From: Hyphomicrobiales bacterium
Lineage (GTDB): Bacteria; Pseudomonadota; Alphaproteobacteria; Rhizobiales; Rhizobiaceae
Assembly (NCBI GenBank): GCA_003577315.1
Contig: QEVK01000010.1
Span: forward strand, 29,253 to 93,252
Length of the DNA stretch: 64,000 bases
Direction of reading: 5' to 3'
Part shown: piece by piece, positions 25,784 to 33,971 of the stretch
How the letters are laid out: each line of letters begins with the position of its first letter
How positions within the stretch are numbered: position 1 is the stretch's first letter
The notes under the pieces: generated by a model
What the model was told of the DNA's origin: nothing
The model's database searches: none
Seen by the model: only the letters and a program-made list of their open reading frames with translations
Position numbers and translations under genes: made by a program

Positions 25784-26290
25784 ATGATCGCCAAGACCGC
25801 CACGAACCACATCCGCAAGGTCCGCGCCCTGCTGGCCAAGACCACCACGAACGGCTGCGAGCGCGCAGAGGCCGCTTCCGCCCTCAGCCTCGCCTCGACC
25901 ATCATCACTAAGCACGGGCTGAACCCGGCCGACTTCATCTGGCCCGAGCCACCGGCCGGCTGGCGCTGGGAAGGTGTCCGGGGCCACGGCGGGACCGTGG
26001 TCGAAGCACCGGCCGAGAAGCCGAAGCGGACCCGCGCGGCGAAGGCGAAGGCCAAGCAGGCCCGCAAACCCAAGGCCCCGGCCGAACCGAAGCCGAAGCG
26101 CCCGACCCGGTACGACCGGGTTGCCGAAATGCTGCAGCGTCCCGAAGGCGTCACCATCGCGCAGATGACGGCGGAGTTCGGCATCCTCGCCCACACGGCT
26201 CGCGCGATGATCAGCATCGGGAAGCGCCGGGCCGGGCTGACGGTCGCCTACGACAAGGAGAGCAAAGTCTACCGCGCGACGGCCGCATAG
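25784..26290 (+). CDS. DUF2786/DUF3489-type DNA-associated protein
   Basis: A 168-residue protein in three parts. An N-terminal helical segment (IRKVRALLAKTTTNGCERAEAASALSLA) resembles DUF2786. A lysine/alanine/proline-rich basic linker spans about 75-110. A C-terminal winged-helix-like segment (RPEGVTIAQMTAEFGILAHTARAMIS) resembles DUF3489, which is found in mobile elements. The basic linker suggests nucleic-acid binding. The stop is followed by a GC-rich hairpin. The role within the element is unknown. Confidence 0.72.
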   Translation: MIAKTATNHIRKVRALLAKTTTNGCERAEAASALSLASTIITKHGLNPADFIWPEPPAGWRWEGVRGHGGTVVEAPAEKPKRTRAAKAKAKQARKPKAPAEPKPKRPTRYDRVAEMLQRPEGVTIAQMTAEFGILAHTARAMISIGKRRAGLTVAYDKESKVYRATAA

Positions 26291-26315
26291 CCTCATCACA
26301 GAACCGCCACAACGG

Positions 26316-26336
26316 GGCCGGCCGAACGCGCCGGCC
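26316..26336 (+). terminator. GC-rich hairpin after the DUF3489 gene
   Basis: Arms GGCCGGC/GCCGGCC with a seven-base loop, 26 bases after the stop codon. There is no clear T-run, so it is a weak or Rho-assisted terminator. Confidence 0.4.
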
Positions 26337-26393
26337 TCGTAGCCTTTCCGGCCCGCCCGACACCGAGGCCCGACAGCGCCACGAACGCGGCCA

Positions 26394-26437
26394 GTATCGG
26401 TCGGGCTTCGGGGCCGGAGTGCCTCCGAGGCCGATAC
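26394..26437. repeat. Element-specific inverted repeat, copy b
   Basis: Arms GTATCGG and CCGATAC with a 30-base spacer. The bases after the right arm (GATACGGCGCTGTGTGCGG) resemble those after the right arm of copy c (GATACGGGCGCGTGTCCGC), indicating a shared repeat and not chance alone. Confidence 0.4.
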
Positions 26438-26726
26438 GGCGCTGTGTGCGGCCGTGTGGCGGAACGTGCCGGCCTCTGTGTCGTGTCGGGTTGGCTGGGC
26501 GATTATATCACAATTTCCGGCATCGGTTACGCCATCGGGCCGATCTGTGCCGGGAGGCAAGGTGTGGCACTTATGAGACACTTGCCGGGATCGCCGCCTC
26601 GGGGCGATGTAGTCTGGTGGATTATTATGTTGTAGCTGCTGGCACTCCGCGCCTCGCTGCCCCGCAACCGAATCGAGATCAGAAGAAGGACCCCGCATCG
26701 CAACACAGAATCGAAATAGGATGGGC

Positions 26727-27058
26727 TCAACCGACTGGCCTCGGATACTTGCTCCAATCAATCGTGCCGTCCTCCGCGATGTCCTTCTTCCAGACCGCCA
26801 TACCACGAGCAACGTAGTCCTCTGCCTCGGCGTCGGTACAGCGGAACTCGTTCACGCACCCGCGTCGACGCTGGTTATTCTCCGCTTTGGTGAGAGCCTG
26901 TACGTTCCACGGCACGTGAGTGCCAGCGAGATCGGGGTGATCATCGATGGGCACGAGGTGATCCACCTCAATTCACACACATAGTATGTGTGTTTTCCCG
27001 GAGCGGTAACTATAGGAACGACTTTTGCCTCGGCACACCAGCGCGGAATCACGGGCAA
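26727..27058 (-). pseudogene. Frameshifted HNH endonuclease
   Basis: Two adjacent frames together resemble a small HNH nuclease of phages and islands. The first (from 27058) reads MPVIPRWCAEAKVVPI...HTYYVCE. The second (from 26975) reads IEVDHLVPIDDHPDLAGTHVPWNVQALTKAENNQRR and contains the HNH core (DH, N and final N/R). A one-base slip within the TGTGTG run at about 26984-26990 separates them. The downstream frame has only a GTG start and lacks the first metal-binding part, so the gene is probably inactive. A sequencing error in the short TG run could give the same picture. Confidence 0.55.
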
Positions 27059-27160
27059 CGCCCATGCCCGTGGCAGGACGACGCCTCACGTCTCGGTCTC
27101 CATCTCGGTCAACCCCTCGGTGATCGGCTCCAAGCCGATGGTCAGTTCGCCCCGAAAGCC

Positions 27161-28615
27161 CTAACTGACGCTCAGCCTATGCGACTGAGCGCCCCGAACA
27201 TACGCCCCGGCCTGTGGACCTCCACGAGTCCGCCGCCGCCGAACGCGCTCCCAGCCCATGTCGCGCATGGCCTTGCCGAGCTTCTCATAGTGGGAGGCGC
27301 GCTGCGCGACGGGGATGTCGAGCAGGGTCCAGATGTCATCGGCGAAGATCACGCCCTCGCGATGGCCCAGCCACGGCAGCAACTCGTCATAGATCGGGTT
27401 GGGGGCTTCGCGCCGCTTCTGCTGCTCGACAGCCGCATCCCAAAGAGCCGGATCGAGCCGGGTCGACTCGCCCTGCGCCTCGCGTGCCGACGCCTCGGCC
27501 CAAAGCTGATCGCGGTCGCGCTTGAAGGCTTCAAGGTCGATGCGCTTTACCTCGACCGGCCAGAAGCGCCGGTTGCCGGTCAGGCTGGCGAGATAGCCCG
27601 TCGCCTCGGCCGGGTTCACCGTGCCGAAGAACACGCACTGGCGGTCGACTTCGGACGGCATGCGGTCGTAGGCGAGCCGGGCGCGGTCGCGGCGGCGCGA
27701 TAGCTGGGCCTTGATCAGGCCGACATCACCCTTGCGCATGCCCTGCAACTCGGAGATCTCGATGATCCACTTGCCGCTGGCGTTCTCGATCATGCGCTTG
27801 TCGTCCACGTTCAGCGGCAGGCTGTCCGAGAACCAGTCATCATGGACGGCAAGCACGGACAGCAGCGTGGACTTGTTGAAGCCCTCCGGGCTCTCCAGCA
27901 CCAGCATCTCGTCATGCTTCGACCCCGGATGCCGGACGCGCCGAACCGCCGCGATCAACATGATGCGGCCGACAGCACGGGCATAGGGCGAGTCCTCGAC
28001 GCCGCAGTAATCCGACAGCCACCTGTCGAGGCGGGGCTTCCCGTCCCATGTCAGGCCGTCGAGATATCGGCACACGGGATGGAACTGGTTGGTGAGGCAG
28101 GTGTCGAAGACGACCGCATGGAAGAAGTCCTTGCGGGGCCGGAAGCGGAACCGCTCATCGATCTCCAGCCACAGGCGGGTCTCGGCGTTGTCGTCCAGCG
28201 TCGGACCGAAGCCGTCCAGCCCCTCGATGATCGGCCGGCGCGCAAAGGCGTCGAAGCTCAGCGTCACGTCAAGCTTCTCGAAGGCAAGACGGATGTTGCC
28301 CTGTGTCGCAAGCACCGCGCCCGACCGCTCATCGCGCTCGAAGCCGTCATGGCCAGCATCACTACGCCCGGCCGGAAGCTGCGCCCGCTTCTCGGCGCCC
28401 TTCATCACCTTCTTGATCTCGTCCTCAAGCTCGCGAAGCCGGGGAACCTTATTGGCCTTGAAGCCGGCGATCAGTTCCTCATAGCGCTGAGGATCGGCAG
28501 CCTTCAGCTTGGCCATGCGCAGGACGTTCTCCTTCGCCGCCAGCTTCGGCCGCTCGCTCGCGGCCGTGTTGAACAGGTCGTCGCACGGATCGGACAACTG
28601 CACGGGCGCGTTCAT
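27161..28615 (-). CDS. VapE-family AAA+ helicase
   Basis: A 484-residue protein of the virulence-associated E family, a replicative helicase-type ATPase of phages, satellites and islands. The segment FHPVCRYLDGLTWDGKPRLDRWL is family-typical. A Walker A-like loop ESPEGFNKSTLL is followed by the sensor/Walker B region KWIIEISELQGMRKGDVGLIKAQLSRRRDRARLAYDR. The N-terminal 100 residues are charged and helical. Its ATG overlaps the PrimPol stop as ATGA, so primase and helicase are produced together, forming the replication module of the element. Confidence 0.9.
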   Translation of the reverse strand: MNAPVQLSDPCDDLFNTAASERPKLAAKENVLRMAKLKAADPQRYEELIAGFKANKVPRLRELEDEIKKVMKGAEKRAQLPAGRSDAGHDGFERDERSGAVLATQGNIRLAFEKLDVTLSFDAFARRPIIEGLDGFGPTLDDNAETRLWLEIDERFRFRPRKDFFHAVVFDTCLTNQFHPVCRYLDGLTWDGKPRLDRWLSDYCGVEDSPYARAVGRIMLIAAVRRVRHPGSKHDEMLVLESPEGFNKSTLLSVLAVHDDWFSDSLPLNVDDKRMIENASGKWIIEISELQGMRKGDVGLIKAQLSRRRDRARLAYDRMPSEVDRQCVFFGTVNPAEATGYLASLTGNRRFWPVEVKRIDLEAFKRDRDQLWAEASAREAQGESTRLDPALWDAAVEQQKRREAPNPIYDELLPWLGHREGVIFADDIWTLLDIPVAQRASHYEKLGKAMRDMGWERVRRRRTRGGPQAGAYVRGAQSHRLSVS

Positions 28616-29595
28616 CGCTCGCCTCCAAAATCATAGTGGGGAAGGTCGTCGGTCCCGATGTCGAGCGGGCCGAAGGTTTCGTCGTCCATGTCGAACGCGG
28701 CGACCAGCCCAGCATGTCCGGCGTCCGCGACGGCGCGCAGTAGGGTGCGATACGTCGCGCCGCCGCGCTTGCCGGCCTTGAAGGACGCCCAGTGCCGGAC
28801 TACGCGCTCCTGTGCGGTCTCGTCGGCATAGTCTGGATCACCGGCGCACCACGCGAGGAACTCGACCAGACCGCCACCGCCCGTCGCATCGTGGCAGGCT
28901 GCGGCCAGCGCGATCCACCTGTCGTAGTGGCCCCGGCCAAAATCGGCCGGGTCGAGCACGGCCAGCATCGCGGCCATCTGCTCGTTGGTCATGATGCCCG
29001 CGCCCTCGCCGCCGATGCGGATCGCGTTGTCCTCGCGGGCGATCAGGGCAAGCAGCGCGTCGGGCGCTTCGCGGACATCGGAGATGGGCGGCAGCGGCTC
29101 GTCCTGCATATAATAGAGTCCGCCCGTATCGGGATGGGCGGCACCGGCCGCGACGACGAAGCCACCGGCAGTCCTGAAGTCGACGCCTCGATAATCCTTG
29201 AGCTTCGGATGGATGCGAAGCCCGGCAGGCTTACGCCAGTAGAGGTGTCGCCCGCCATCGCCCCGGCCGGTCACCACGGTCGGCGCATCTTCAAGGTCGA
29301 CGCCGACATCCTGAGAAAGCCGTGCGAGCGGGTTGTCGCCCTGAGCGAAGTTGCGGGGATCGACGTCGATCACCAGGTCTGCATCACCAAGGCGGATGCC
29401 GATGTTGCCGCCCTGCTTCACCCATGCGGCTATGTCGCCGGCCAGCGAGTAGGTCTTGGTCTGCCAGCCCTCATCTCGCGGGACCTTCGTGCCACGCTTC
29501 AGCGGGAAGAGTTGATAACCGGCGCGCGCGAAGGCCTTCAGGACCTGTCGGGCCTCGGCTACCTGTTCCGGCGTCCTGCCGTTCGTAATACTCAT
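28612..29595 (-). CDS. Bifunctional DNA primase/polymerase (PrimPol)
   Basis: A 327-residue archaeo-eukaryotic-type primase (prim-pol domain, residues 10-180). The catalytic metal-binding motif is LVIDVDPRN, the histidine-bearing motif is GRGDGGRHLYWRKP, and the third motif region is GVDFRTAGGFVVAAGAAHP. The C-terminal part (about 215-290) is a helical domain often found between PrimPol and helicase. I chose the ATG at 29595 because GAGG is eight bases upstream; an ATG at 29601 is too close. The leader folds into a predicted pseudoknot that covers this ribosome-binding site. The gene is coupled to vapE. Confidence 0.92.
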   Translation of the reverse strand: MSITNGRTPEQVAEARQVLKAFARAGYQLFPLKRGTKVPRDEGWQTKTYSLAGDIAAWVKQGGNIGIRLGDADLVIDVDPRNFAQGDNPLARLSQDVGVDLEDAPTVVTGRGDGGRHLYWRKPAGLRIHPKLKDYRGVDFRTAGGFVVAAGAAHPDTGGLYYMQDEPLPPISDVREAPDALLALIAREDNAIRIGGEGAGIMTNEQMAAMLAVLDPADFGRGHYDRWIALAAACHDATGGGGLVEFLAWCAGDPDYADETAQERVVRHWASFKAGKRGGATYRTLLRAVADAGHAGLVAAFDMDDETFGPLDIGTDDLPHYDFGGER

Positions 29596-29600
29596 AGCCA

Positions 29601-29662
29601 TCACCTCGTGGTGGCGCGGACGCGAAGACGATGCCGAGGTGAAACACCATCTTCGCGTCCGC
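29601..29662 (-). promoter_or_regulatory. Predicted pseudoknot sequestering the PrimPol ribosome-binding site
   Basis: In the PrimPol leader a perfect 13-bp stem (arms GCGGACGCGAAGA at 29662-29650 and TCTTCGCGTCCGC at 29628-29616) closes a 21-base loop. The loop contains TCACCTCG (29642-29635), exactly complementary to CGAGGTGA (29608-29601), which holds the Shine-Dalgarno GAGG and lies five bases before the ATG. Pairing would block translation. Its geometry resembles pseudoknots controlling replication-initiator synthesis in some plasmids. Confidence 0.5.
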
Positions 29663-29838
29663 TGGTCGGGCCTAGCGCGACGTGACCCGACAGGTTATCC
29701 GGCGCGCGGTTGCGTAGCCGGAAATTCGATGGACACGCGCCGCTCGTGTCCGGTTGCGTCTCTACGCCGAGCCGACACCACGCCGCCTCGGCCGGGTAGC
29801 GGCACCACATGGGGACCGCTACCGCACTCTTCCAGTCC
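29663..29838. other. Leader region with two further hairpins
   Basis: Between the 103-residue gene and PrimPol. Arms GGACACG/CGTGTCC (29731-29751) and GGTAGCGG/CCGCTACC (29795-29823). The latter lies 16 bases past the upstream stop and could end that operon. Being next to the primase, the region is also a candidate origin. No iterons were seen. Confidence 0.35.
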
Positions 29839-30150
29839 CTAGTTCAGATCGGGAGACATGGCCTCCCACCAGTCCGACACCCTCGACCAGACCCGCCCAT
29901 CCACCAGCGACTCGACCCGGCCATCGGGATGCTGGACCGCCTCGGCGTCCATCCATGCGCGCACCGTCTCAGGGTCCGAGCAGGCGATCAGCGGGCGGAG
30001 TCCCGCGTCACTGACCACCCAGCCGATGACAGCCCGCCGCTCGTGGAGGAGGTCAGCGATGCGGAGCGCGAAGGTGCCCGGCGCGGCGGCGATGACCTCG
30101 CCGCCGATGGTCCACGTTGCGCCCGTTGCGGTTCTTTCTGCCGTCCTCAT
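29839..30150 (-). CDS. Hypothetical protein
   Basis: A 103-residue protein without a recognised family; a beta-rich start (GATWTIGGEVIAAAPGTFALRIADLL) is followed by an acidic tryptophan-containing tail. GGAGG is eight bases upstream of the ATG, which overlaps the preceding stop as TGATG. It is the last gene of a four-gene, tightly overlapping series (31140 to 29839). Confidence 0.6.
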   Translation of the reverse strand: MRTAERTATGATWTIGGEVIAAAPGTFALRIADLLHERRAVIGWVVSDAGLRPLIACSDPETVRAWMDAEAVQHPDGRVESLVDGRVWSRVSDWWEAMSPDLN

Positions 30151-30563
30151 CACGCGGCCCTCCGCTGCTGGCCGGCACGGGGCGCAGAGCCCCGCGCCAA
30201 CGTCTTCACCAAGCCCGTATCGGAACCGCGACCCCGATACCGCTCGACCGGGACAGCGATGCGCCGCCAGTGTGCCGCCCTGAGCAGGTCGCCGAGGGCT
30301 TCACGGTCGCCGGGGACCACGAGGCCACGGTCAGCCAAGTACCTGCTGAGCCGGGTCCACGTCTGGTACCTATCGGTGACCTCACCGCGTTCCATGATGA
30401 AGGCGTCGAACTCGCCGGCGACAGCCGGGACGAGCCGGCCGTCTCTGCGGACGTGCCACTCGCCGTTCCAGATCCGCGCGGGCTCCAGAAACATCTCGCC
30501 GCGCGTGATAGTGAGCGCCGTGGCGAAGCTGGTGTCCTCGTAGATAATGGGCAACCTCTTCAT
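30150..30563 (-). CDS. Hypothetical protein
   Basis: A 137-residue protein of unknown function; mixed alpha/beta with a basic C-terminus. The start overlaps the preceding stop as ATGA (30560-30563) and its stop overlaps the next start, showing operon organisation. The internal segment GEFDAFIMERGEVTDRYQTWTRLSRYLADRG is predicted helical. No catalytic or DNA-binding motif was identified. Confidence 0.6.
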   Translation of the reverse strand: MKRLPIIYEDTSFATALTITRGEMFLEPARIWNGEWHVRRDGRLVPAVAGEFDAFIMERGEVTDRYQTWTRLSRYLADRGLVVPGDREALGDLLRAAHWRRIAVPVERYRGRGSDTGLVKTLARGSAPRAGQQRRAA

Positions 30564-30763
30564 CGCTGCGCCTCCTGCTCGCCGAGCGCAGCCCGCACCG
30601 CCTGCGCCGCCGCTGCGCCCTTGTCGCCGCCCGTGACGGGCAGCATCTGGTTGAAGGTCGATCTGACGGCCGTGGTGATGTCTCGGCCGTCCGGGGCGAG
30701 GACCGTGGCCCCGCGCGAGATTTCTCGCGCGAGGACGGTGTTGGAGCAGATAGCCGGACGCAT
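30560..30763 (-). CDS. Small hypothetical protein
   Basis: A 67-residue protein of unknown function. GGAGG precedes the ATG by seven bases; start and stop overlap both neighbours (TGATG and ATGA). The coupling on both sides supports expression more than its composition does. Confidence 0.55.
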   Translation of the reverse strand: MRPAICSNTVLAREISRGATVLAPDGRDITTAVRSTFNQMLPVTGGDKGAAAAQAVRAALGEQEAQR

Positions 30764-31140
30764 CACGAGCCCTCCACGATCTCGCGGAGCACCTTGCGCG
30801 CCGCGCGGTCGGCCTTCGACTGCTGCCCGGCTGCGGGCGTGATCGACAACTCGCCGCCATCGCCGTCATCGGCGGTATCGATGTTGTCGCCGCGCTGGGC
30901 GTTCTCCTTCCAGAAGGTGTCGGCCGTGTCGTCGGCCCGGACCTTCCGCATGGTCTCCCGCATCGACGCGGTGATGGGCACCGCTGCGTCCGTGATCTGG
31001 AGCATGCGCTCGGCCGTCTCGGTGGTCGCCCGGCCGGCGAGGACGTCGCCGAACAGGGCGAGCATCTCGTTGGCCGCGTCGAAAGTGTAGCCGTGCGCCG
31101 GTGCCGCACTGGCTGTGAACGCGATCAGGGTGTTGCTCAT
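30763..31140 (-). CDS. Hypothetical acidic protein
   Basis: A 125-residue acidic, mostly helical protein without a known domain; it has the aspartate-rich stretch DNIDTADDGDGGE and a basic C-terminus. The ATG at 31140 is chosen because GGAG lies six bases upstream; earlier in-frame starts lack this. First gene of the overlapping four-gene series. Confidence 0.6.
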   Translation of the reverse strand: MSNTLIAFTASAAPAHGYTFDAANEMLALFGDVLAGRATTETAERMLQITDAAVPITASMRETMRKVRADDTADTFWKENAQRGDNIDTADDGDGGELSITPAAGQQSKADRAARKVLREIVEGS

Positions 31141-31281
31141 TTCAATCTCCATCGTTGCGCCCGCCTCGGGCGCGTTGGTGTTGAGGGTGCCCCGACTGGC
31201 AGACTTGGCCAGCACAGCATCCGCCTGCCAGCCGGGGCGGGACCGCGCGCCGCCAGAAGACCCGGCGCGCGGTGTTGGTGA

Positions 31282-32316
31282 TCAAGCGATCCCGAGAATC
31301 GCCCTCGGGCTCGTGCCCGGCCTGAAGCTGATGTCCTCGTCGCCGAACTCCTCGATCAGCTTCCAGCGGGCAGCGCACTCGCGGCGCTCGGCCGCGAGAA
31401 TCTTGCCGTCGATCTGGCGCAGCCGCCGCCGCCGCTCATGGGGTTCGAGTACGAGTTCGACCGCCGCGTAGGCCGCATCGACAGCCGCCTCGGCGTCGGC
31501 GAGAATCTGGTCGCCGAAGTACCGAGCCACCATCGCCTCGATGTCCGCCACCTGCGGGCGCTCGCCGGGGTGGCTTGCGCGGCCCGCAGCGTTGAGAGCC
31601 TTCGCGGGCCAGACGAGCGTAACGTCTGCCTCGGCCGTGGGCGGCGTGACGCTGGGCTTGCCCTGCGCGGCCAGCCGTTCGAGCTTCAACCTGATGGAGT
31701 CCTTCGCGTAATCGGGCGGAGGCGGGGCCTGCTCGACTTCCTGCCGCTCGGTGTAGAGCCCGGTGATCTCCGCCGTTGCCTCTGCCACGAGCGCCCGACA
31801 GGCGTCGGCTGTCTCGGGCGCGTCTACGGGCACCTCGTCCAGCACGAGTTCGGCCGGCTCGTGGTTGTCGCCAGCCAGTCGCCCCGGCCCGTCCTGCGCC
31901 TCGACTCGCTTCTGCGCGAGCACAGCCGAGCAGGAGCCCAGCATCACCTTGAGCGCCTCACGTTCGGAGATGAGGTCCCGGTGCCGCTGCATAGCCCGGT
32001 CCCTCCTGTCGCCCGCCGCCTTGACCTTCCGGCGAGCGGCCTCGACCATCTCCTCGGGCACGTTGCTGTCGGGCAGGACCGACTGCTGTTCGAGCCGGGC
32101 GAGGTTGACCTTCGCGGTCTCCCACGCCTCCGTGGCGTGGCCAGACTCGTGGTGCGCTCCTTCGATGGAGGCATCGTGGGTCTCGATCCGATCTGCGATC
32201 CACTGGACGCGCTGTCGCGTCCGCTCGGGCGCGGAGGAGAGAATCTTGTCGGTCGGCGTCACGCCACCGGGTCTGAAATGCGGGACGCCCGTGGCGTCGA
32301 GAGTTGCGTTGTGCAT
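31282..32316 (-). CDS. Hypothetical coiled-coil protein
   Basis: A 344-residue, highly charged protein. Residues 40-150 and 170-330 have long runs of alternating charged and hydrophobic residues predicted to form coiled coils (e.g. TAKVNLARLEQQ, EEMVEAARRKVKAAGDRRDRAMQ, EPHERRRRLRQIDGKILAAERRE). No catalytic motif was found. AAGGAA lies before the ATG. It sits 22 bases downstream of alpA on the same strand and is likely co-transcribed with it. A structural or scaffold role is possible, but nothing specific is known. Confidence 0.65.
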   Translation of the reverse strand: MHNATLDATGVPHFRPGGVTPTDKILSSAPERTRQRVQWIADRIETHDASIEGAHHESGHATEAWETAKVNLARLEQQSVLPDSNVPEEMVEAARRKVKAAGDRRDRAMQRHRDLISEREALKVMLGSCSAVLAQKRVEAQDGPGRLAGDNHEPAELVLDEVPVDAPETADACRALVAEATAEITGLYTERQEVEQAPPPPDYAKDSIRLKLERLAAQGKPSVTPPTAEADVTLVWPAKALNAAGRASHPGERPQVADIEAMVARYFGDQILADAEAAVDAAYAAVELVLEPHERRRRLRQIDGKILAAERRECAARWKLIEEFGDEDISFRPGTSPRAILGIA

Positions 32317-32338
32317 GGTAGGGGTTCCTTCTGTTGGG

Positions 32339-32530
32339 TTAAGTCTGCTGGTCGATCCAAGCTTGGACCTCGTTGCTGCGAAACGCCTTCGCCGCCGTCC
32401 CGCCGAGAGAGACGGGACGAGGGAAGCTGCCTGCAGCAACCAGCCGGTAAAGTTGAGAGCGAGAGAGGCCCGTCGCCGCGAGGACTCGGGGCAACCGCCA
32501 GAGTTCAGTCGTGGTCGTGGTGCCGGGCAT
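32339..32530 (-). CDS. AlpA-family helix-turn-helix regulator/excisionase
   Basis: A 63-residue MerR-like winged-helix protein: LWRLPRVLAATGLSRSQLYRLVAAGSFPRPVSLGG, with the conserved turn ATGLSRSQLYRL and the wing AFRSNEVQAWID. AlpA-type proteins activate integrase expression or act as excisionases in satellites such as P4 and in many islands. Its ribosome-binding GGAG lies inside the 3' arm of a hairpin/palindrome immediately upstream, suggesting control at that site. It is expected to regulate the integrase at 35227 or the downstream genes. Confidence 0.88.
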   Translation of the reverse strand: MPGTTTTTELWRLPRVLAATGLSRSQLYRLVAAGSFPRPVSLGGTAAKAFRSNEVQAWIDQQT

Positions 32531-32533
32531 GTT

Positions 32534-32558
32534 CTGCGCTCCAGTTCAGTGAGCGCAG
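32534..32558. promoter_or_regulatory. Palindrome/hairpin covering the alpA ribosome-binding site
   Basis: Arms CTGCGCTC and GAGCGCAG with a nine-base spacer, 4-28 bases upstream of the alpA ATG. Read on the minus strand, the GGAG of the ribosome-binding site is at the start of the 3' arm. It may be an operator or an RNA hairpin that hides the site. Confidence 0.45.
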
Positions 32559-32597
32559 TGTGCCGTGGGCTAGGGCCGATGGGCCACGAGGCTGAGT

Positions 32598-33656
32598 CTA
32601 TCGGGCTGCACGGAGCTTGCGCATCGCGTTAGATTCCGCGCGTGTCATGATGCGGGACATGCCCTCGTCCCGGTCGTAGTCGATGATGTGGTTGGGATCG
32701 GAGTGCAGACCGCCGCGAAGTCGAAACGCCTCCACGGTGACCGCCAACAACCAGTCCCGTCGCTTCATCCAGCGTCGGACCTTCCGGGGGTCCTTGTGCC
32801 CAAGAGCCTTAGCGACCGCATCATCATTATCCTCGGCCAGTCCCTTCGCCCTCCGACCAGCCTCGACGCGAGCGGCCTTGGCGATCTCATCGGGCCATCG
32901 GCCTACCTTGCTGTGCTGGCCAAGCAGGCGCGCGATCTCGTCGCGCGTGTCGCGGCGAGGCGGCTTGCCCTGCTCGGTCGTGTGTTCGAGGGCAAGGTAG
33001 AACACCACCTTGTTAGGCGGTTCATAGGGATCGAAAAGCTGATCGACAGCCTGCCTGCTGATGTCCAACTCCGAAGCGATCTCGGTCGATGTGCGGCCGG
33101 TCGCCTTGGCCTGACGGACGAACGCTCGCCGCTTCTCGGTGATGATGGAATCTGGATCTATGTGGAGCGCCCGGCCGATCAGTTCCAGCGCCCGACGCGG
33201 CAGCGGTTCGCCACGGACAAGATGGTGGTCGAGAACCTGCAGGGCGATCCGGCGCGGTCCCTCGGCGCGCTTGCTCCGGTCGAGGTCAGCGTGGGCATCT
33301 TCGATGGCGCGGGCGATGATGGCATCGGCCTTGGAGCGATCAGCCCGCTCGGCCTCTGAGCCGTGAACCGAGACGAGCGACGTCCGCCAAGCGGGCGGTG
33401 TGGCGACCAGCGGCGGATCGCAGACGATCCAGTTCGGCGCGGGCAGCGGTTCGGGCGGAGGAGCAGCAGGGTTGTCCCAGCCGGGATACTGCAGCCGCCA
33501 GAGCGCGTCGAACAAGGCGCGCAGCCGTTCCTGCCGCTCGGTGCGCTGGGCGTAGGTCTCGCCCTCGGGAACGCGTAGCGCCGCGCCGATGTAGGCGAGC
33601 AGACGCTCGAACTCGGCGTCGTCGGGGTGCGGGTCGTCGTGGGCGTCCTCGGTCAT
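32598..33656 (-). CDS. Hypothetical protein with a central helix-turn-helix
   Basis: A 352-residue protein of unknown family. The segment GRTSTEIASELDISRQAVDQLFD (about residues 210-232) is a good helix-turn-helix, and a second segment AVAKALGHKDPRKVRRWMKRRDW near 310 may be another. It is therefore likely a DNA-binding regulator or partition/replication accessory. The ATG at 33656 is preferred over a TTG at 33701, but neither has a strong ribosome-binding site. It is divergent from the gene at 33972, with a palindrome-rich spacer that could be its target. Confidence 0.65.
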   Translation of the reverse strand: MTEDAHDDPHPDDAEFERLLAYIGAALRVPEGETYAQRTERQERLRALFDALWRLQYPGWDNPAAPPPEPLPAPNWIVCDPPLVATPPAWRTSLVSVHGSEAERADRSKADAIIARAIEDAHADLDRSKRAEGPRRIALQVLDHHLVRGEPLPRRALELIGRALHIDPDSIITEKRRAFVRQAKATGRTSTEIASELDISRQAVDQLFDPYEPPNKVVFYLALEHTTEQGKPPRRDTRDEIARLLGQHSKVGRWPDEIAKAARVEAGRRAKGLAEDNDDAVAKALGHKDPRKVRRWMKRRDWLLAVTVEAFRLRGGLHSDPNHIIDYDRDEGMSRIMTRAESNAMRKLRAAR

Positions 33657-33707
33657 AGCCCGGATTCTACCATAGGTGGTGGCAAGCTCGTAGTCCGACA
33701 AGGCCCG

Positions 33708-33815
33708 GTGGTGCGATCCGCACCACGGCGCGCCACCGTGGTGACGCGAAGCTATAACTTCGGACCCGGCTTGCCACGGTCGGTGGCAACGTCAGTGCCA
33801 GACTGGCACTGACGT
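33708..33815. promoter_or_regulatory. Cluster of four palindromes between divergent genes
   Basis: Within about 110 bases: GTGGTGCG/CGCACCAC (33708-33726), CACCACGG/CCGTGGTG (33721-33743), TTGCCAC/GTGGCAA (33771-33789) and a perfect 27-bp palindrome with 13-base arms ACGTCAGTGCCAG/CTGGCACTGACGT around one A (33789-33815). Such density suggests multiple operator sites, an origin or a recombination site; the position between divergent transcription units favours regulation. Confidence 0.5.
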
Positions 33816-33971
33816 GGGCGGTATCGCTGTGCGGGCCGGGCTGGCGAGGGGCGCTGACAGCGATATGGCGGTGCAAGCGACCTCGTTAACCATGCTGATC
33901 TGATGGCCGTCGACTTCTCAGGCACGTCAAGCCCTTGTGCTCCCGTACCGAGAACGGAAGGAGTACGGAGT

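Larger units (their letters stand above)
26291..26726. other. Non-coding stretch with hairpins
   Basis: About 440 bases without a supported gene. It contains the terminator-like hairpin at 26316, inverted repeat copy b (26394-26437) and a short AT-rich segment (26500-26640). Nothing else was recognised. Confidence 0.5.
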
